A stretch of DNA of 64,000 bases from UBA2330 sp035443185. GTDB taxonomy: Bacteria > Bacteroidota > Ignavibacteria > Tepidaquicellales > Tepidaquicellaceae. The notes beneath the pieces were generated by a model, which did not search any database, was not told the origin of the DNA, and saw only the letters and a list, made by a program, of their open reading frames with translations. Below are positions 51,046 through 60,344 of this stretch, in pieces (position 1 is the first letter of the stretch; each line of letters starts with the position of its first letter). Made by a program: the position numbers and the translations under genes. The stretch is taken from the NCBI GenBank assembly GCA_035443185.1, contig DAORRV010000007.1, forward strand, positions 6,625-70,624, written 5' to 3'.

Positions 51046-53346
51046 TTAAAATCCTACGCTGCCTGCGGGCGGGTCGGATGTTTCACCGGTTGTTTCAGTT
51101 GGAGCGCTGTAGTGATAAATGTTACATTTTTTCTGACTATTCTTTTTAATAGAAAGATCATTTACTGTCGGACACGAACCGTTGCTTCTCATTCCTGTTA
51201 CCGAACATACGGCACCTTCATCTACTGTTTCAGGCATCAGGAAATATGCGATCGGAAAATCAAATTGATCATCTGAGTAAAGCTTACCCATGAATCTTCC
51301 CCAAATAGGAGCTGCTGCCGTACCACCCTGTCCGTATGATCCGCCGAACTTTACTCTTGCATCATCAAATCCAAGCCAGACACCTGCTACGAACTGCGGA
51401 GTAAATCCAATAAACCATGCATCTGTATAATTCTGCGATGTACCAGTCTTACCTGCTGCGGGTCTTTGAAAAAATTGTCTGACGCTGGTTGCAGTTCCAT
51501 AATCTATCACACCCTGCATCATATCGCACATTATAAATGCTGCTTCTTCGCTCATTGCTTCTCTTGTCTGCGGATGAAATTCTTCGATGATCTTACCGTT
51601 CCTGTCTTCTATTTTCAAAATTGCAATCGGTTCTACCCAGATACCTTCATTAGCGAAAGTACCATAAGCATTTGTCATTTCCAAGGGACTGACTTCACCA
51701 ACTCCCAGTGAAAGAGAGATCACATTCGGCAGTTCAGAATTGATTCCCATTTTATGAGAAAGTTCAATGACTTTATCAATCGGAGCAAGTTCCATAGCAG
51801 TTCTTGCAGCTACAACGTTGATAGATTTTGCAAGTGCATCCCGAAGAGAGACACTTCCGCCGGTGCCGCCGCCTTTAGGTGACCAGACCGTTCCGCCAAT
51901 ATTTACAACAAGAGGATCATTAGAGATCTGATAACCGGGAGAATATCCGTTTATAATTGCTTCGGCATATACAAAAGGTTTGAATGCAGATCCGGGCTGA
52001 CGCTTTATCTGAGTGACGTGATTTAGTCCGTATTTAAAAACTGAATTAGGATTTGAGCCGACCATTGCTTTTATTTCACCGGTCTTTGGATTCATTACTA
52101 CAAATCCTACCTGTACAGTTGAAGTAAGTTTTTTAACAGAGTCTATATATTGTTTATCAGCTTTTAACCTGTTTGCAATTTCAACCCTTTCTTCTTCTGT
52201 CTTCGCTTTTTTATACTCTTCAGAAAACCTAATATTTTTCGAAATTGCATCTTTGAGAATAGTTTTATTCTGAGTTGAATTCCAGCTCCAGTAATTATTA
52301 AAAGATTTCTGAAACGTGCTTAGCTGAGTCTTTACAGCATCTTCTGCATGTTTTTGAAATCGTGAATCTAAAGTAGTATAAACTTTTAATCCATCCCTGT
52401 AAAGATCATATCCGTGTTTTTCTGCAATGCCTTCCATTAGCTGTCTGACATACTCAGTAAACTGAGGCGCAGAAGAATCAAATGTCGCATAATCTTTTTT
52501 CAGTGAAGTTTTGAGCGGATCGTTTAAAGCTATATCAAGATTTTCTTTTGAAATAAAACCCTCGGCATACATTTCATTAAGTACAAGATTTCTTCTTTCA
52601 ATTGATTTCTCAGGCTGATCTACCGGATCATAATTTGATGGTGATTTTAAAACACCTACAAGTACAGCACATTCATCAAGGTTCAGGTCTCTGGCAGTTT
52701 TGTTAAAATAAGTCTGAGCAGCCGCCTCTATACCATAAGCACCTTTCCCGAAATAAACTGTGTTCAGATAATATGCAAGTATTTCTGCTTTAGTATAAGT
52801 TCTTTCGATCTGGACAGCAGTCATTGCTTCCCTGAGTTTTCTGTTTATGGAAATTTCATTCCCGATATCTTTATACAAATTTCTTGCAAGCTGCTGTGTA
52901 ATGGTCGAAGCTCCTTCTTTTGTAAGACTTCCACTCATTACATTCTTTATAAAAGCTTTGAATATTCTGTCCACATCCACTCCCCAGTGATCATAAAATT
53001 TTTGATCCTCAATTGAGATCAAAGCATTTATCATATCTTTGGGAACATTGTCAAGAGTGACCTTTGTCCTGTTCTTAAGAAAAAATTTATCTATAAGCTC
53101 GCCATCTGAAGAATAAATCTTTGTAGCTTCTTCAAGTTTTGGATTCTCAAGCTCTGCAAGTGAAGGAAGGGTTTTTGAAAGATAAAATAAGTAAGCACCC
53201 CCGGCTATAATGACAGCAATAAATATAAATATTGCTGTATTAAAAAATCCATTGAAGGTACTGTTACTTTTTGTTTTTTTCTTTCTGTATTTTTTATCCG
53301 AAAAATATTTATCTAACTCTTCTTCGGAATAATTATTATTGTCCAA
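51046..53346 (-). CDS. Penicillin-binding protein 1A (class A, bifunctional)
   Basis: A 766-residue peptidoglycan synthase. A cytoplasmic basic tail leads to one transmembrane helix (AIFIFIAVIIAGGAYLFYL, about 38-57). The GT51 glycosyltransferase follows, with EDQKFYDHWGVD (catalytic Glu113) and GASTITQQLARNLY. The transpeptidase carries SxxK at Ser453-Lys456 (GSAFKPF), SxN at Ser508-Asn510 (AKSINVVAAR) and KTGT at residues 633-636. It polymerises and crosslinks murein in the periplasm. TTG start; 3 bp from the stop of the upstream lpxH, so probably one operon. Confidence 0.95.
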   Translation of the reverse strand: MDNNNYSEEELDKYFSDKKYRKKKTKSNSTFNGFFNTAIFIFIAVIIAGGAYLFYLSKTLPSLAELENPKLEEATKIYSSDGELIDKFFLKNRTKVTLDNVPKDMINALISIEDQKFYDHWGVDVDRIFKAFIKNVMSGSLTKEGASTITQQLARNLYKDIGNEISINRKLREAMTAVQIERTYTKAEILAYYLNTVYFGKGAYGIEAAAQTYFNKTARDLNLDECAVLVGVLKSPSNYDPVDQPEKSIERRNLVLNEMYAEGFISKENLDIALNDPLKTSLKKDYATFDSSAPQFTEYVRQLMEGIAEKHGYDLYRDGLKVYTTLDSRFQKHAEDAVKTQLSTFQKSFNNYWSWNSTQNKTILKDAISKNIRFSEEYKKAKTEEERVEIANRLKADKQYIDSVKKLTSTVQVGFVVMNPKTGEIKAMVGSNPNSVFKYGLNHVTQIKRQPGSAFKPFVYAEAIINGYSPGYQISNDPLVVNIGGTVWSPKGGGTGGSVSLRDALAKSINVVAARTAMELAPIDKVIELSHKMGINSELPNVISLSLGVGEVSPLEMTNAYGTFANEGIWVEPIAILKIEDRNGKIIEEFHPQTREAMSEEAAFIMCDMMQGVIDYGTATSVRQFFQRPAAGKTGTSQNYTDAWFIGFTPQFVAGVWLGFDDARVKFGGSYGQGGTAAAPIWGRFMGKLYSDDQFDFPIAYFLMPETVDEGAVCSVTGMRSNGSCPTVNDLSIKKNSQKKCNIYHYSAPTETTGETSDPPAGSVGF

Positions 53347-53349
53347 AAT

Positions 53350-54117
53350 TTATTGATTGTGCTTTTTATTTTCTAGCCCCTTATAATTAAGGTCATAAAA
53401 GGTTTTTAGTTCAAAGTTTCCGTTTTCATATATACCATATGAAAAATGATCGATCCAGTCTCCAAGATTAATATAATATCCGCCTGAATGTTCGATCATA
53501 ACCGGTCTGTGTCTGTGTCCCATTACTACATAATCAAAACCATTCTCAAGCATTTCAAGAGCTCTGTCTCTGAGACCGTCTTTTTCGGAATAGTCTTTAA
53601 CACTCGTATGCTTTCTGGAAGTTTCCGATGTGCCTTTTGCAAGTCTAATGCCTATAGAAGGATGCAGCATTGAATATAGTTTCTGACTGAACTTATTTCT
53701 GAGAATCTTCTTCAGTATCCGGTAACCGGTGTCATTATGAGCAAAACCGTCACCATGATGTATAAAAAACTTTTTACCTTCGATCTCCCTCTCAATGTGA
53801 GTATGGCAGATCTCTATTCCAAATTCCTTTTTGAAAAAGTCTCCTTTCCAGAAATCATGATTACCGGCAATGTAATTGATCTTTATACCTTTCTCAGTTA
53901 ATTCAGATATTTTTGTAAAAAGTCGGTAATAACCCTTTGGCACTACGTATTTATATTCTATCCAACAGTCAAAAAGATCTCCGACTATGAAGATCTCTTT
54001 GGCATCTTCCTGAATGCTGTGTAAAAATTCAGTGAGTTTGATCTCTTTCAGCTTTTCTTTTTCGTCAGATTCTAAACCAAGATGTACGTCAGAAAAGAAA
54101 TAATATGCACCACTCAT
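53350..54117 (-). CDS. lpxH: UDP-2,3-diacylglucosamine pyrophosphatase-like metallophosphatase
   Basis: A 255-residue calcineurin-like phosphoesterase with the full metal motif set: SDVHLG, GDLFDCW, GNHDFW, HHGDGFAH and GHRHRPVM. The Cys in GDLFDCW and the long middle insertion fit LpxH, which cuts UDP-diacylglucosamine to lipid X in lipid A synthesis, so the organism makes lipopolysaccharide or a lipid A-type outer leaflet. It is followed by PBP1A with a 3-bp gap. Other Lpx genes are not in the window. Confidence 0.9.
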   Translation of the reverse strand: MSGAYYFFSDVHLGLESDEKEKLKEIKLTEFLHSIQEDAKEIFIVGDLFDCWIEYKYVVPKGYYRLFTKISELTEKGIKINYIAGNHDFWKGDFFKKEFGIEICHTHIEREIEGKKFFIHHGDGFAHNDTGYRILKKILRNKFSQKLYSMLHPSIGIRLAKGTSETSRKHTSVKDYSEKDGLRDRALEMLENGFDYVVMGHRHRPVMIEHSGGYYINLGDWIDHFSYGIYENGNFELKTFYDLNYKGLENKKHNQ

Positions 54118-54134
54118 TTATTTAAAGTAAAATA

Positions 54135-54578
54135 CTATTTTACTTTGACCTTTGTGGAAAATTTCTGATTAGCCATTTTACAAACACCGTCTGAAACAGT
54201 ACAGTATCCGAATTTTACACTACCTGTTACGCTAATTGTGGAACCGCTTGCTGCGTTATCCGGTACTTTGAATTCATATTTTACTTTGGAATTACTGATA
54301 TAATCTCCATCACCTCCGGAATAATCCTGAAATCCGACTCCTTCTATTTCACCTGTGGTCAGATCCATTGTTACTCCCGGATCTTTCGGGATCTTTACTT
54401 TTGATCCTGTCTTGAATGTAAGTGTGATTGTACCTGTTTCTCCCGGACTGTAAGATTTTTTATTTACACTTGCACTCACTCCCGGAGCAGCAGAATTAAT
54501 ATCAGAAATATTCATTCCCATAAAAGGAATAATCATTAATACTGCAATAAAAAATGCTGTTTTTTTTATGTATTTCAA
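54135..54578 (-). CDS. Exported DsbD-alpha-like domain protein
   Basis: A 147-residue protein, TTG start with an ideal CAGGAG site 7 bp before. The signal FFIAVLMIIPFMGM leads into a small Ig-like domain: VNKKSYSPGETGTITLTF, a central VPDNAASGSTISVTG and a paired-Cys segment FGYCTVSDGVCKMANQKF. This resembles the N-terminal domain of DsbD, which relays electrons through two Cys (C-x6-C here). No DsbD membrane domain is attached. Possibly a free redox carrier. Upstream of lpxH on the same strand. Confidence 0.72.
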   Translation of the reverse strand: MKYIKKTAFFIAVLMIIPFMGMNISDINSAAPGVSASVNKKSYSPGETGTITLTFKTGSKVKIPKDPGVTMDLTTGEIEGVGFQDYSGGDGDYISNSKVKYEFKVPDNAASGSTISVTGSVKFGYCTVSDGVCKMANQKFSTKVKVK

Positions 54579-54803
54579 TGTTTTCTCCTGTTTAGATTAA
54601 TTAAAAATATACTCATTTTGATTTTTTATACAAAGACAAATTCAATATCAAATTTTAAAATTTATATTTTAAATAACGATTACTTAGGTGTTATTGTAAC
54701 TTTTTATTTATAAATGATAAATTGAACCTGTTTACTCACATCTTGTTCCTGTTTAACTCGCAAAATATTATTTAATATTTAAAATTTATTATTTAAAATT
54801 TAC

Positions 54804-55652
54804 TTAGTATCTCCTTATCAAATGATCACTCTCACTGCCATTCATAAAATTTTTATGTGACACTATATGTGCATAAGCATTATGATTATGAATACTCTCA
54901 AAATTTTCCGCTTCCACACTGTACCAGATAATGTTCTTCTTCTTTTTTAATTTCATCACAACATTCCGCACTAGGTCTTCTACGAACACAGGATTTTCAT
55001 ATGCTCTCTCGGTTACAAATCTTTCATCTTCTCTTTTCAAAAGCGAATATAATTCAGAACTGGCGCTGGATTCAACAATTGTGATCAGGTCTTCTATCCA
55101 TACAGTATTCCTGAATCTTACTGAAACAGTAACTTCACCTCTCTGATTATGAGCACCGTATTTTGAGATATTTTTGGAACATGGGCAAAGCGTTGTAACA
55201 GGTACTTTTACTGTTAATACAAAATCTTTTTTCTTTCCTGATCTGACAGCGTGAAACTTAGCTGTATAATCGATCAAAGAAGGTTTACCTGAAACAGGTG
55301 CATTCTTCATTTTGAAATATGGAAATTCGATTTCTATGTGAGATGAATTTGCATTAAGTCTCTTCTGCATTTTGAGAAGTAATGAATCTATAGAATCGAC
55401 ATGAATTTCACGGTCTTCATTCTGAAGGATCTCAACAAACCTGCTCATATGAGTTCCTTTGAATTCTTTCGGCAGATCTACAGTCATTGAAACCGTAGCA
55501 ATTGTATGCTGCAATTCATTATCTCTGTCCTTTACGGCTATAGGATACTTCAGATTTTTAACGCCGACTTTATCAATTGGTATCTCTCTGATATCTGTCT
55601 GATTTTGTACATCGGGAAGTTTTACAACAGAAGCTGTAGAAACTTTACTCAA
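54804..55652 (-). CDS. folE2: GTP cyclohydrolase type IB (FolE2)
   Basis: A 282-residue protein that forms 7,8-dihydroneopterin triphosphate from GTP. The zinc/metal Cys is in VPVTTLCPCSKNISKYGAHN, with the AHNQRGEVTVSVRF tail. IHVDSIDSLLLKMQKRLNAN and ATVSMTVDLPKEFKGTHMSR fit the family. FolE2 is the metal-flexible replacement of FolE. TTG start at 55652 with AAGGAA upstream. Needed for folate or, in some bacteria, queuosine. Confidence 0.95.
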   Translation of the reverse strand: MSKVSTASVVKLPDVQNQTDIREIPIDKVGVKNLKYPIAVKDRDNELQHTIATVSMTVDLPKEFKGTHMSRFVEILQNEDREIHVDSIDSLLLKMQKRLNANSSHIEIEFPYFKMKNAPVSGKPSLIDYTAKFHAVRSGKKKDFVLTVKVPVTTLCPCSKNISKYGAHNQRGEVTVSVRFRNTVWIEDLITIVESSASSELYSLLKREDERFVTERAYENPVFVEDLVRNVVMKLKKKKNIIWYSVEAENFESIHNHNAYAHIVSHKNFMNGSESDHLIRRY

Positions 55653-55745
55653 ATTATTCCTTTCTTATAAATATTGTTGATTATCAAAAATATATTTTTA
55701 TATAAAAAGACACGGTTTTTCTAACGTGAAGACCAGGTTTAAAAT

Positions 55746-56222
55746 TCAGATATGGCAATTAATTTCTTTTATTTCAGGAAATTCTCTGCAGTCTAAAGAA
55801 ATAAAAAATGGTTCATTTCTTTTTTTAAATAATCTGCTCCATATAAATTTTTTATCCGTTTCAGGAATATTATGTTTGTCAAAATTGTCAGGGTGTATGA
55901 AAAAAAAATTACCTTCATAACAGTTATCCGGTAAATATTTTATTCTGTGTTTATATTCCATTAGAAATATCATTACGTTTCCAATATGGGGATATTCCCT
56001 TTCTGTAACAATTCCCGCTAATGTCCAGTCATTTTCATCTGAGTCAAGATCACATTCTTCTTTAGCTTCTCTTACTGCGCAATATACAGGTGATTCTGCA
56101 AGCTGTGTTTCTACTTTTCCGCCAGGGGGTGAAATGAGTCCCATATTTGGGTTTTTCAGTCTTTCCATCAAAAGATATTCACCTGATTCGTTTTGTATAT
56201 ATAATAGAGTAGCGAGTTTCAT
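55746..56222 (-). CDS. Nudix hydrolase (7,8-dihydroneopterin-triphosphate-like/MutT-type)
   Basis: A 158-residue protein. The Nudix box reads GGKVETQLAESPVYCAVRE then AKEECDL. The REAKEE core is intact, but between the first Gly and the middle Glu there are seven residues instead of five, so the loop is two residues longer than standard. PPGG before it is typical of MutT-type enzymes. It lies 94 bp from folE2 and could act on a pterin or nucleotide, though this is only by proximity. ATG 56222. Confidence 0.86.
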   Translation of the reverse strand: MKLATLLYIQNESGEYLLMERLKNPNMGLISPPGGKVETQLAESPVYCAVREAKEECDLDSDENDWTLAGIVTEREYPHIGNVMIFLMEYKHRIKYLPDNCYEGNFFFIHPDNFDKHNIPETDKKFIWSRLFKKRNEPFFISLDCREFPEIKEINCHI

Positions 56223-56234
56223 TCAATATAATTT

Positions 56235-58175
56235 TTATTCACCGTCACGGAATCCAAATTTAAGCTTCTCTTTTTTAAATGCAGGCTTTGAATCATTAGT
56301 AATTTCATTTTCTACTTCGTCTGTATTTTCCTTCTCAATTTCCCTGTCAATTTCTCTATCAATTTCTTCGATCTCTCCTATATCATCAAAAACTATTTTT
56401 GAATTGACGGCTTCAGATCTGATATCCTCCTTGATCTCTGAGATCATTGCAGTTTCTTTAGCCACAGGTTTTTCTGTAGTAAATTGTTTTTCTGTTTTCT
56501 GAATTTTCTTATTGTGCCTGGAAATTTGCTCGAGCTGCTCCAATTTATCAGATTCTGAGATCAGATCCATTTCCATACCTGAATCTTTTATTTCAAGTAT
56601 CCCATCAATTTTATCATTTTGTTCAGTCTTTGCTTCTCTCGATTTTTCAAACTCTTCTTCTTTCTTTCCCTTTATGGAAAACTCGCCTTCTCCTTCATAG
56701 GTATCCATCTCTTTCATATCTACATAAATTTCTTTGCTGCTCTTTCTGATTTCACCATCCTCTGACTCATTATTTCCGCTAAGAGAAATTTTATTAACTC
56801 TTTCTCTCATGAGATATTTCTCTTTGTACTCTATGAATTTTCCCGCTTTATATAATTTATCCGAGACGGCAACTGCTTTGATTATAAGCTCCTGCTCGTT
56901 TACGCCGCTAAGTCTGTTATCCATTACTAACTGCTCACCTTTTATAATTACATTTGAAATATCTTTTATAGTGAGATTTTTTATAACAAATTCACACAGA
57001 CTTTCACCTGTGATCTCAGGAATTGAAACTGTATTTCTCAGATCATTCAAAGAAAAGAATATCATATCTGCTGAATTATTTCTCTCTATCGAACCTGTAA
57101 CATTTGATAATCCGAATAACCGGGATGGATTATGCGTTGCCATCTTAAATACTGATCCGTATGATAATGAACTCTTCGGTATTATATTTGACAAGACTTT
57201 AAGTTCAGTTAAAATATTCGAACCGGTATAACCTGTTCCAATAATTATATTCAGCCCCGAAAAAAGCAGTTCGTCAATATCAATTTTCCTACCGGCTAAA
57301 TTCAGATAGTCAGATGGTGATATAAGAATAGAAGCATTTTTCTTTTTCAGAATGTCCAGCTCTATCTGATTTATATGAGTAGGATTGTAAACCACTGTGT
57401 TGGAATTCACAAGCTCCATTTCAGACAATACAGTAATTAATGGTTTACCGAATATTTTTTTTACAGACTCGATCACACTTTGAGAAACCGAAGCTTCCAC
57501 AAATAATCGTGCACTAAGCTGTGACACTGATTTTTTTAATGAAGAAAGTGAATAATTATTTAACTCTTCGTCGGCTATTAATCCCAGTGAAAGTGTATTT
57601 GAAATTTTGTCATCATCAAAACCTGATGACGGATAATTCTGATCAAAAGCAGTGAGGTTGTGATATTGTTTACTAATGTGATTCTGCAGATATGATTTCT
57701 CTAAAATTGATTTGCTGATACAATTACTGCTTTCATTGATGAATACTTCTCCGTTTTTCAATGCACTGTTATAACTTATATTAAGAATATCAGACATTAT
57801 CTCAGTGTTATAATTATCTGAAATAAAATTTTCCACGAGCTTAAGAGAATGCCATGATCTCAGATTTTCATAATTACACTTATCAAGAAAATGCTTACAG
57901 AGAGAGAAGGATGAGTTTAATGCTGAGTTAAAAAGTCCCGGCATTATAAGTTTATCCTTGGCATCAATGATAACTGCGTCCGGATTTTTTGAAATAAATT
58001 CCTTTTCACTAAATTTGTTTTCACAATCTATTAAAAAGATCTTACCATTCTTTAAAATAATTGTAAAGTAACCTGCAGCAGAATGCTTATCAAGTGTAAG
58101 CACTAATCCGTTTTTGATAACTGTAAATTTATCCTGCATATTATTAACTATTTTTTCCTGAACTAATTTAATCAC
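56235..58175 (-). CDS. Amidohydrolase-fold pseudoenzyme with charged C-terminal tail
   Basis: 646 residues. The first 440 follow an SsnA/TrzN-type amidohydrolase: VIKNGLVLTLDKHSAAGYFT, IIDAKDKLIMPGLFNSALN, KMATHNPSRLFGLSNVTGSI and NSADMIFF at the end. The metal sites are gone: the canonical PGLxNxHxH reads PGLFNSALN (Ala85 and Asn87 in place of His), GTD reads GTG (Gly315), and no HxxE or HCxH pairs with His are found. Residues about 460-646 are Glu/Lys/Ile-rich low-complexity (KEEEFEKSREAKTEQNDKID, IEEIDREIDREIEKENTDEV), probably disordered or coiled. GTG 58175 overlaps the asparaginase stop; ATG 58139 is an alternative start. It is thus a likely binding protein, not an enzyme. Confidence 0.85.
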   Translation of the reverse strand: MIKLVQEKIVNNMQDKFTVIKNGLVLTLDKHSAAGYFTIILKNGKIFLIDCENKFSEKEFISKNPDAVIIDAKDKLIMPGLFNSALNSSFSLCKHFLDKCNYENLRSWHSLKLVENFISDNYNTEIMSDILNISYNSALKNGEVFINESSNCISKSILEKSYLQNHISKQYHNLTAFDQNYPSSGFDDDKISNTLSLGLIADEELNNYSLSSLKKSVSQLSARLFVEASVSQSVIESVKKIFGKPLITVLSEMELVNSNTVVYNPTHINQIELDILKKKNASILISPSDYLNLAGRKIDIDELLFSGLNIIIGTGYTGSNILTELKVLSNIIPKSSLSYGSVFKMATHNPSRLFGLSNVTGSIERNNSADMIFFSLNDLRNTVSIPEITGESLCEFVIKNLTIKDISNVIIKGEQLVMDNRLSGVNEQELIIKAVAVSDKLYKAGKFIEYKEKYLMRERVNKISLSGNNESEDGEIRKSSKEIYVDMKEMDTYEGEGEFSIKGKKEEEFEKSREAKTEQNDKIDGILEIKDSGMEMDLISESDKLEQLEQISRHNKKIQKTEKQFTTEKPVAKETAMISEIKEDIRSEAVNSKIVFDDIGEIEEIDREIDREIEKENTDEVENEITNDSKPAFKKEKLKFGFRDGE

Positions 58176-59131
58176 AAATCTTCTATAATAAATTTTTCAT
58201 TAATAAAATAATCACTGTTATTTAACGAGTTGTCATCATTTTTATACAACGCATACTGAAAACCTTCTCTTACACTATATGCTCCGTGTTCGCCTTTTAA
58301 ATTGAGCGCGACAAAACCAACCTGATAAATATGATCTCTGTTAATATCAGAAAGTTTATTCAGTTTGTAAACTCTTTCGCATGCTGTTTTGCAGGCTTCC
58401 ATTGGTGATTTTCCATTTCGCATCATTTCCACTATTAAAAAACTTCCGCAAGCTCTGATACATTCTTCGCCTCTTCCTGTCGATGCTGCACCTCCGACAT
58501 CACCGTCCACATAAAGACCTGACCCTATGACAGGACTGTCTCCGACTCTGCCTTTGAGTTTCCATGCCATACCGCTGGTAGTACATGATGCCGAAATATG
58601 CCCGTCTTTATCTATCGCCACCATTCCGATCGTGTCATGGTTCCCGTCTGCATTGATCTTTTCTATTATATCTTTTTTTATAAGAAAATCATCTGTATGT
58701 ATCTCTTCAGCTTTTCTGCCGCCGGATGCTTTCCATTCATGATATCTTCTGATAGAATTTTCCGTCAGCAGACTCTCAGGTTTGAATCCATTCTTCAAAG
58801 CAAAATCATAAGCACCGTCTCCTGCAAGTATTGTGTGTTCGGTATTTTCTAAAACGAGTCTCGCAAGACTTATAGGATTTTTAATATTCTCAAGACTAAT
58901 GACAGAACCTATCCTTGCACGCCAGTCCATGATAGCAGCATCAAGTGTGACGCTTCCCTCACAGTCAGGAAGTCCGCCGTATCCGACACTCAAAACATCA
59001 GGATCATCCTCGGAAATCTTTACTCCCATCTCGACAGCATCAAGAGAATTGCCGCCCTCTTTAAGGATCTTATATGCTTCTGCGTTTGCAGCTAGACCGT
59101 GTTTCCATGTAGAGATTACAACAGGATCCAT
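58172..59131 (-). CDS. Isoaspartyl peptidase / N4-glucosaminyl-asparaginase (Ntn-hydrolase)
   Basis: A 319-residue Ntn-hydrolase of the aspartylglucosaminidase type. The autocatalytic site precedes the Thr nucleophile in DGNHDTIGMVAID, with GLPDCEGSVTLDAAIMDWRA and DGDVGGAASTGRGEECIRAC as family landmarks. It cleaves off amide-linked Asn or isoAsp from glycopeptides or dipeptides after self-processing into two chains. The gene overlaps the downstream amidohydrolase-like gene by 4 bp (GTGA), so the two are translationally coupled. Confidence 0.93.
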   Translation of the reverse strand: MDPVVISTWKHGLAANAEAYKILKEGGNSLDAVEMGVKISEDDPDVLSVGYGGLPDCEGSVTLDAAIMDWRARIGSVISLENIKNPISLARLVLENTEHTILAGDGAYDFALKNGFKPESLLTENSIRRYHEWKASGGRKAEEIHTDDFLIKKDIIEKINADGNHDTIGMVAIDKDGHISASCTTSGMAWKLKGRVGDSPVIGSGLYVDGDVGGAASTGRGEECIRACGSFLIVEMMRNGKSPMEACKTACERVYKLNKLSDINRDHIYQVGFVALNLKGEHGAYSVREGFQYALYKNDDNSLNNSDYFINEKFIIEDL

Positions 59132-59198
59132 GTGTTTAATTATTAATTTTTAATGTACTATGTTTAATGTGCAATTTGCAATGTTTAATGTATAACTA

Positions 59199-60230
59199 TT
59201 AACTATTAATGTGTTTTGAAATTATTTCAAAAACTCTGTCATACCGGAATGGAATGTTCATGTGTCCAGCATCAAATTCCTCATGTATAAATTTTATCTT
59301 ATTTCTTTTCAGCTTATCACAAAATATCCTTGCACCTGCATACAGATTGTATTCATCCCTGATACCTGCATCGACATAGATCAGTTTGAGTTTCTTTAAA
59401 TTTTTTATATACTTTTTTACCATTCTTACAGGATCATAGGTAAGCCATATATTAAAAACTTTCTCATCCAGTTCACCTGTATTCACATCATAAGGCAGAT
59501 CAAAATTATAACCTTTTGATTTAAGTCCTGAAGGATTTGGAGAATAGCAGCTTGACATACCGATCATGTTCAGCATGTCGTTATAATTCTTTGGCTTTGG
59601 CAGATCGAAATTAAGTTTATTCTTTATAAAATTTGAAACGCCTTTATGACCTTTTCCAAACTGTTCAAACCCAATCATAGCAACTGGAAAGTCAGGCATG
59701 TAGCAGTATTCAAAAGCCATGTCGCCTGCCGTAGAACTCATCAGTCCAAACACATCAGGATTTTTCATTGCAAGTACCGCGGCTCCGTATCCGCCGCTGG
59801 ACTTTCCGCATACAGCACGGCTGCTGCTGTCGGAAATTGTTCGATATTTCATATCTATAAAAGGAACGAGTTCGCTGATTACATAATCTTCATATTTACC
59901 TGTAGCTGTAGAATTTATAAACTGACTTCCGCCGTACTTTGTGATACAGTCAGGCATTACGACTATCATCTCTTTCATCTTACCTGTTGAGATCAGTCTG
60001 TCGAGACGTTCATGAATATTTTCAGAAAGAAAGGAAACGTTCAGATTCATGATCCCTTTTCCTGTAAAGCCTGATATGAGAAATGTTACCGGAAATTTCT
60101 TTTTTGGTGATAAAAAATATGAAGGCGGCAGATAGACAGGAAAGTCTCTGATATACGGATCCTTTAGAGGATTGCCTTTCAGAATCTTACTTTCAAACGT
60201 TTCCAGTACGATCGAACCTGAATGATTCAT
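59199..60230 (-). CDS. Esterase-family alpha/beta hydrolase
   Basis: A 343-residue hydrolase of the esterase D / acyltransferase-like family. The nucleophile elbow GKSSGGYGAAVLAMKNPDVF fits GxSxG with Ser in SSGG, the acid lies near IYVDAGIRDEYNL and the His in EFDAGHMNIPFR. It lacks a signal peptide. VTFLISGFTGKGIMNLNVSF carries the oxyanion region. The substrate is unknown; feruloyl- and acyl-type esters fit the family. It is in the minus-strand run with ispD upstream. Confidence 0.88.
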   Translation of the reverse strand: MNHSGSIVLETFESKILKGNPLKDPYIRDFPVYLPPSYFLSPKKKFPVTFLISGFTGKGIMNLNVSFLSENIHERLDRLISTGKMKEMIVVMPDCITKYGGSQFINSTATGKYEDYVISELVPFIDMKYRTISDSSSRAVCGKSSGGYGAAVLAMKNPDVFGLMSSTAGDMAFEYCYMPDFPVAMIGFEQFGKGHKGVSNFIKNKLNFDLPKPKNYNDMLNMIGMSSCYSPNPSGLKSKGYNFDLPYDVNTGELDEKVFNIWLTYDPVRMVKKYIKNLKKLKLIYVDAGIRDEYNLYAGARIFCDKLKRNKIKFIHEEFDAGHMNIPFRYDRVFEIISKHINS

Positions 60231-60344
60231 TAATTTGTAAATTAATAATGATGTGTTATTCCGTTATTGCTTAGATATTATTTTCAAAGTAGATTCGTAA
60301 AGATCTAACTATTTATTTACTTCTTAAAAATTCAATTCACCTGT

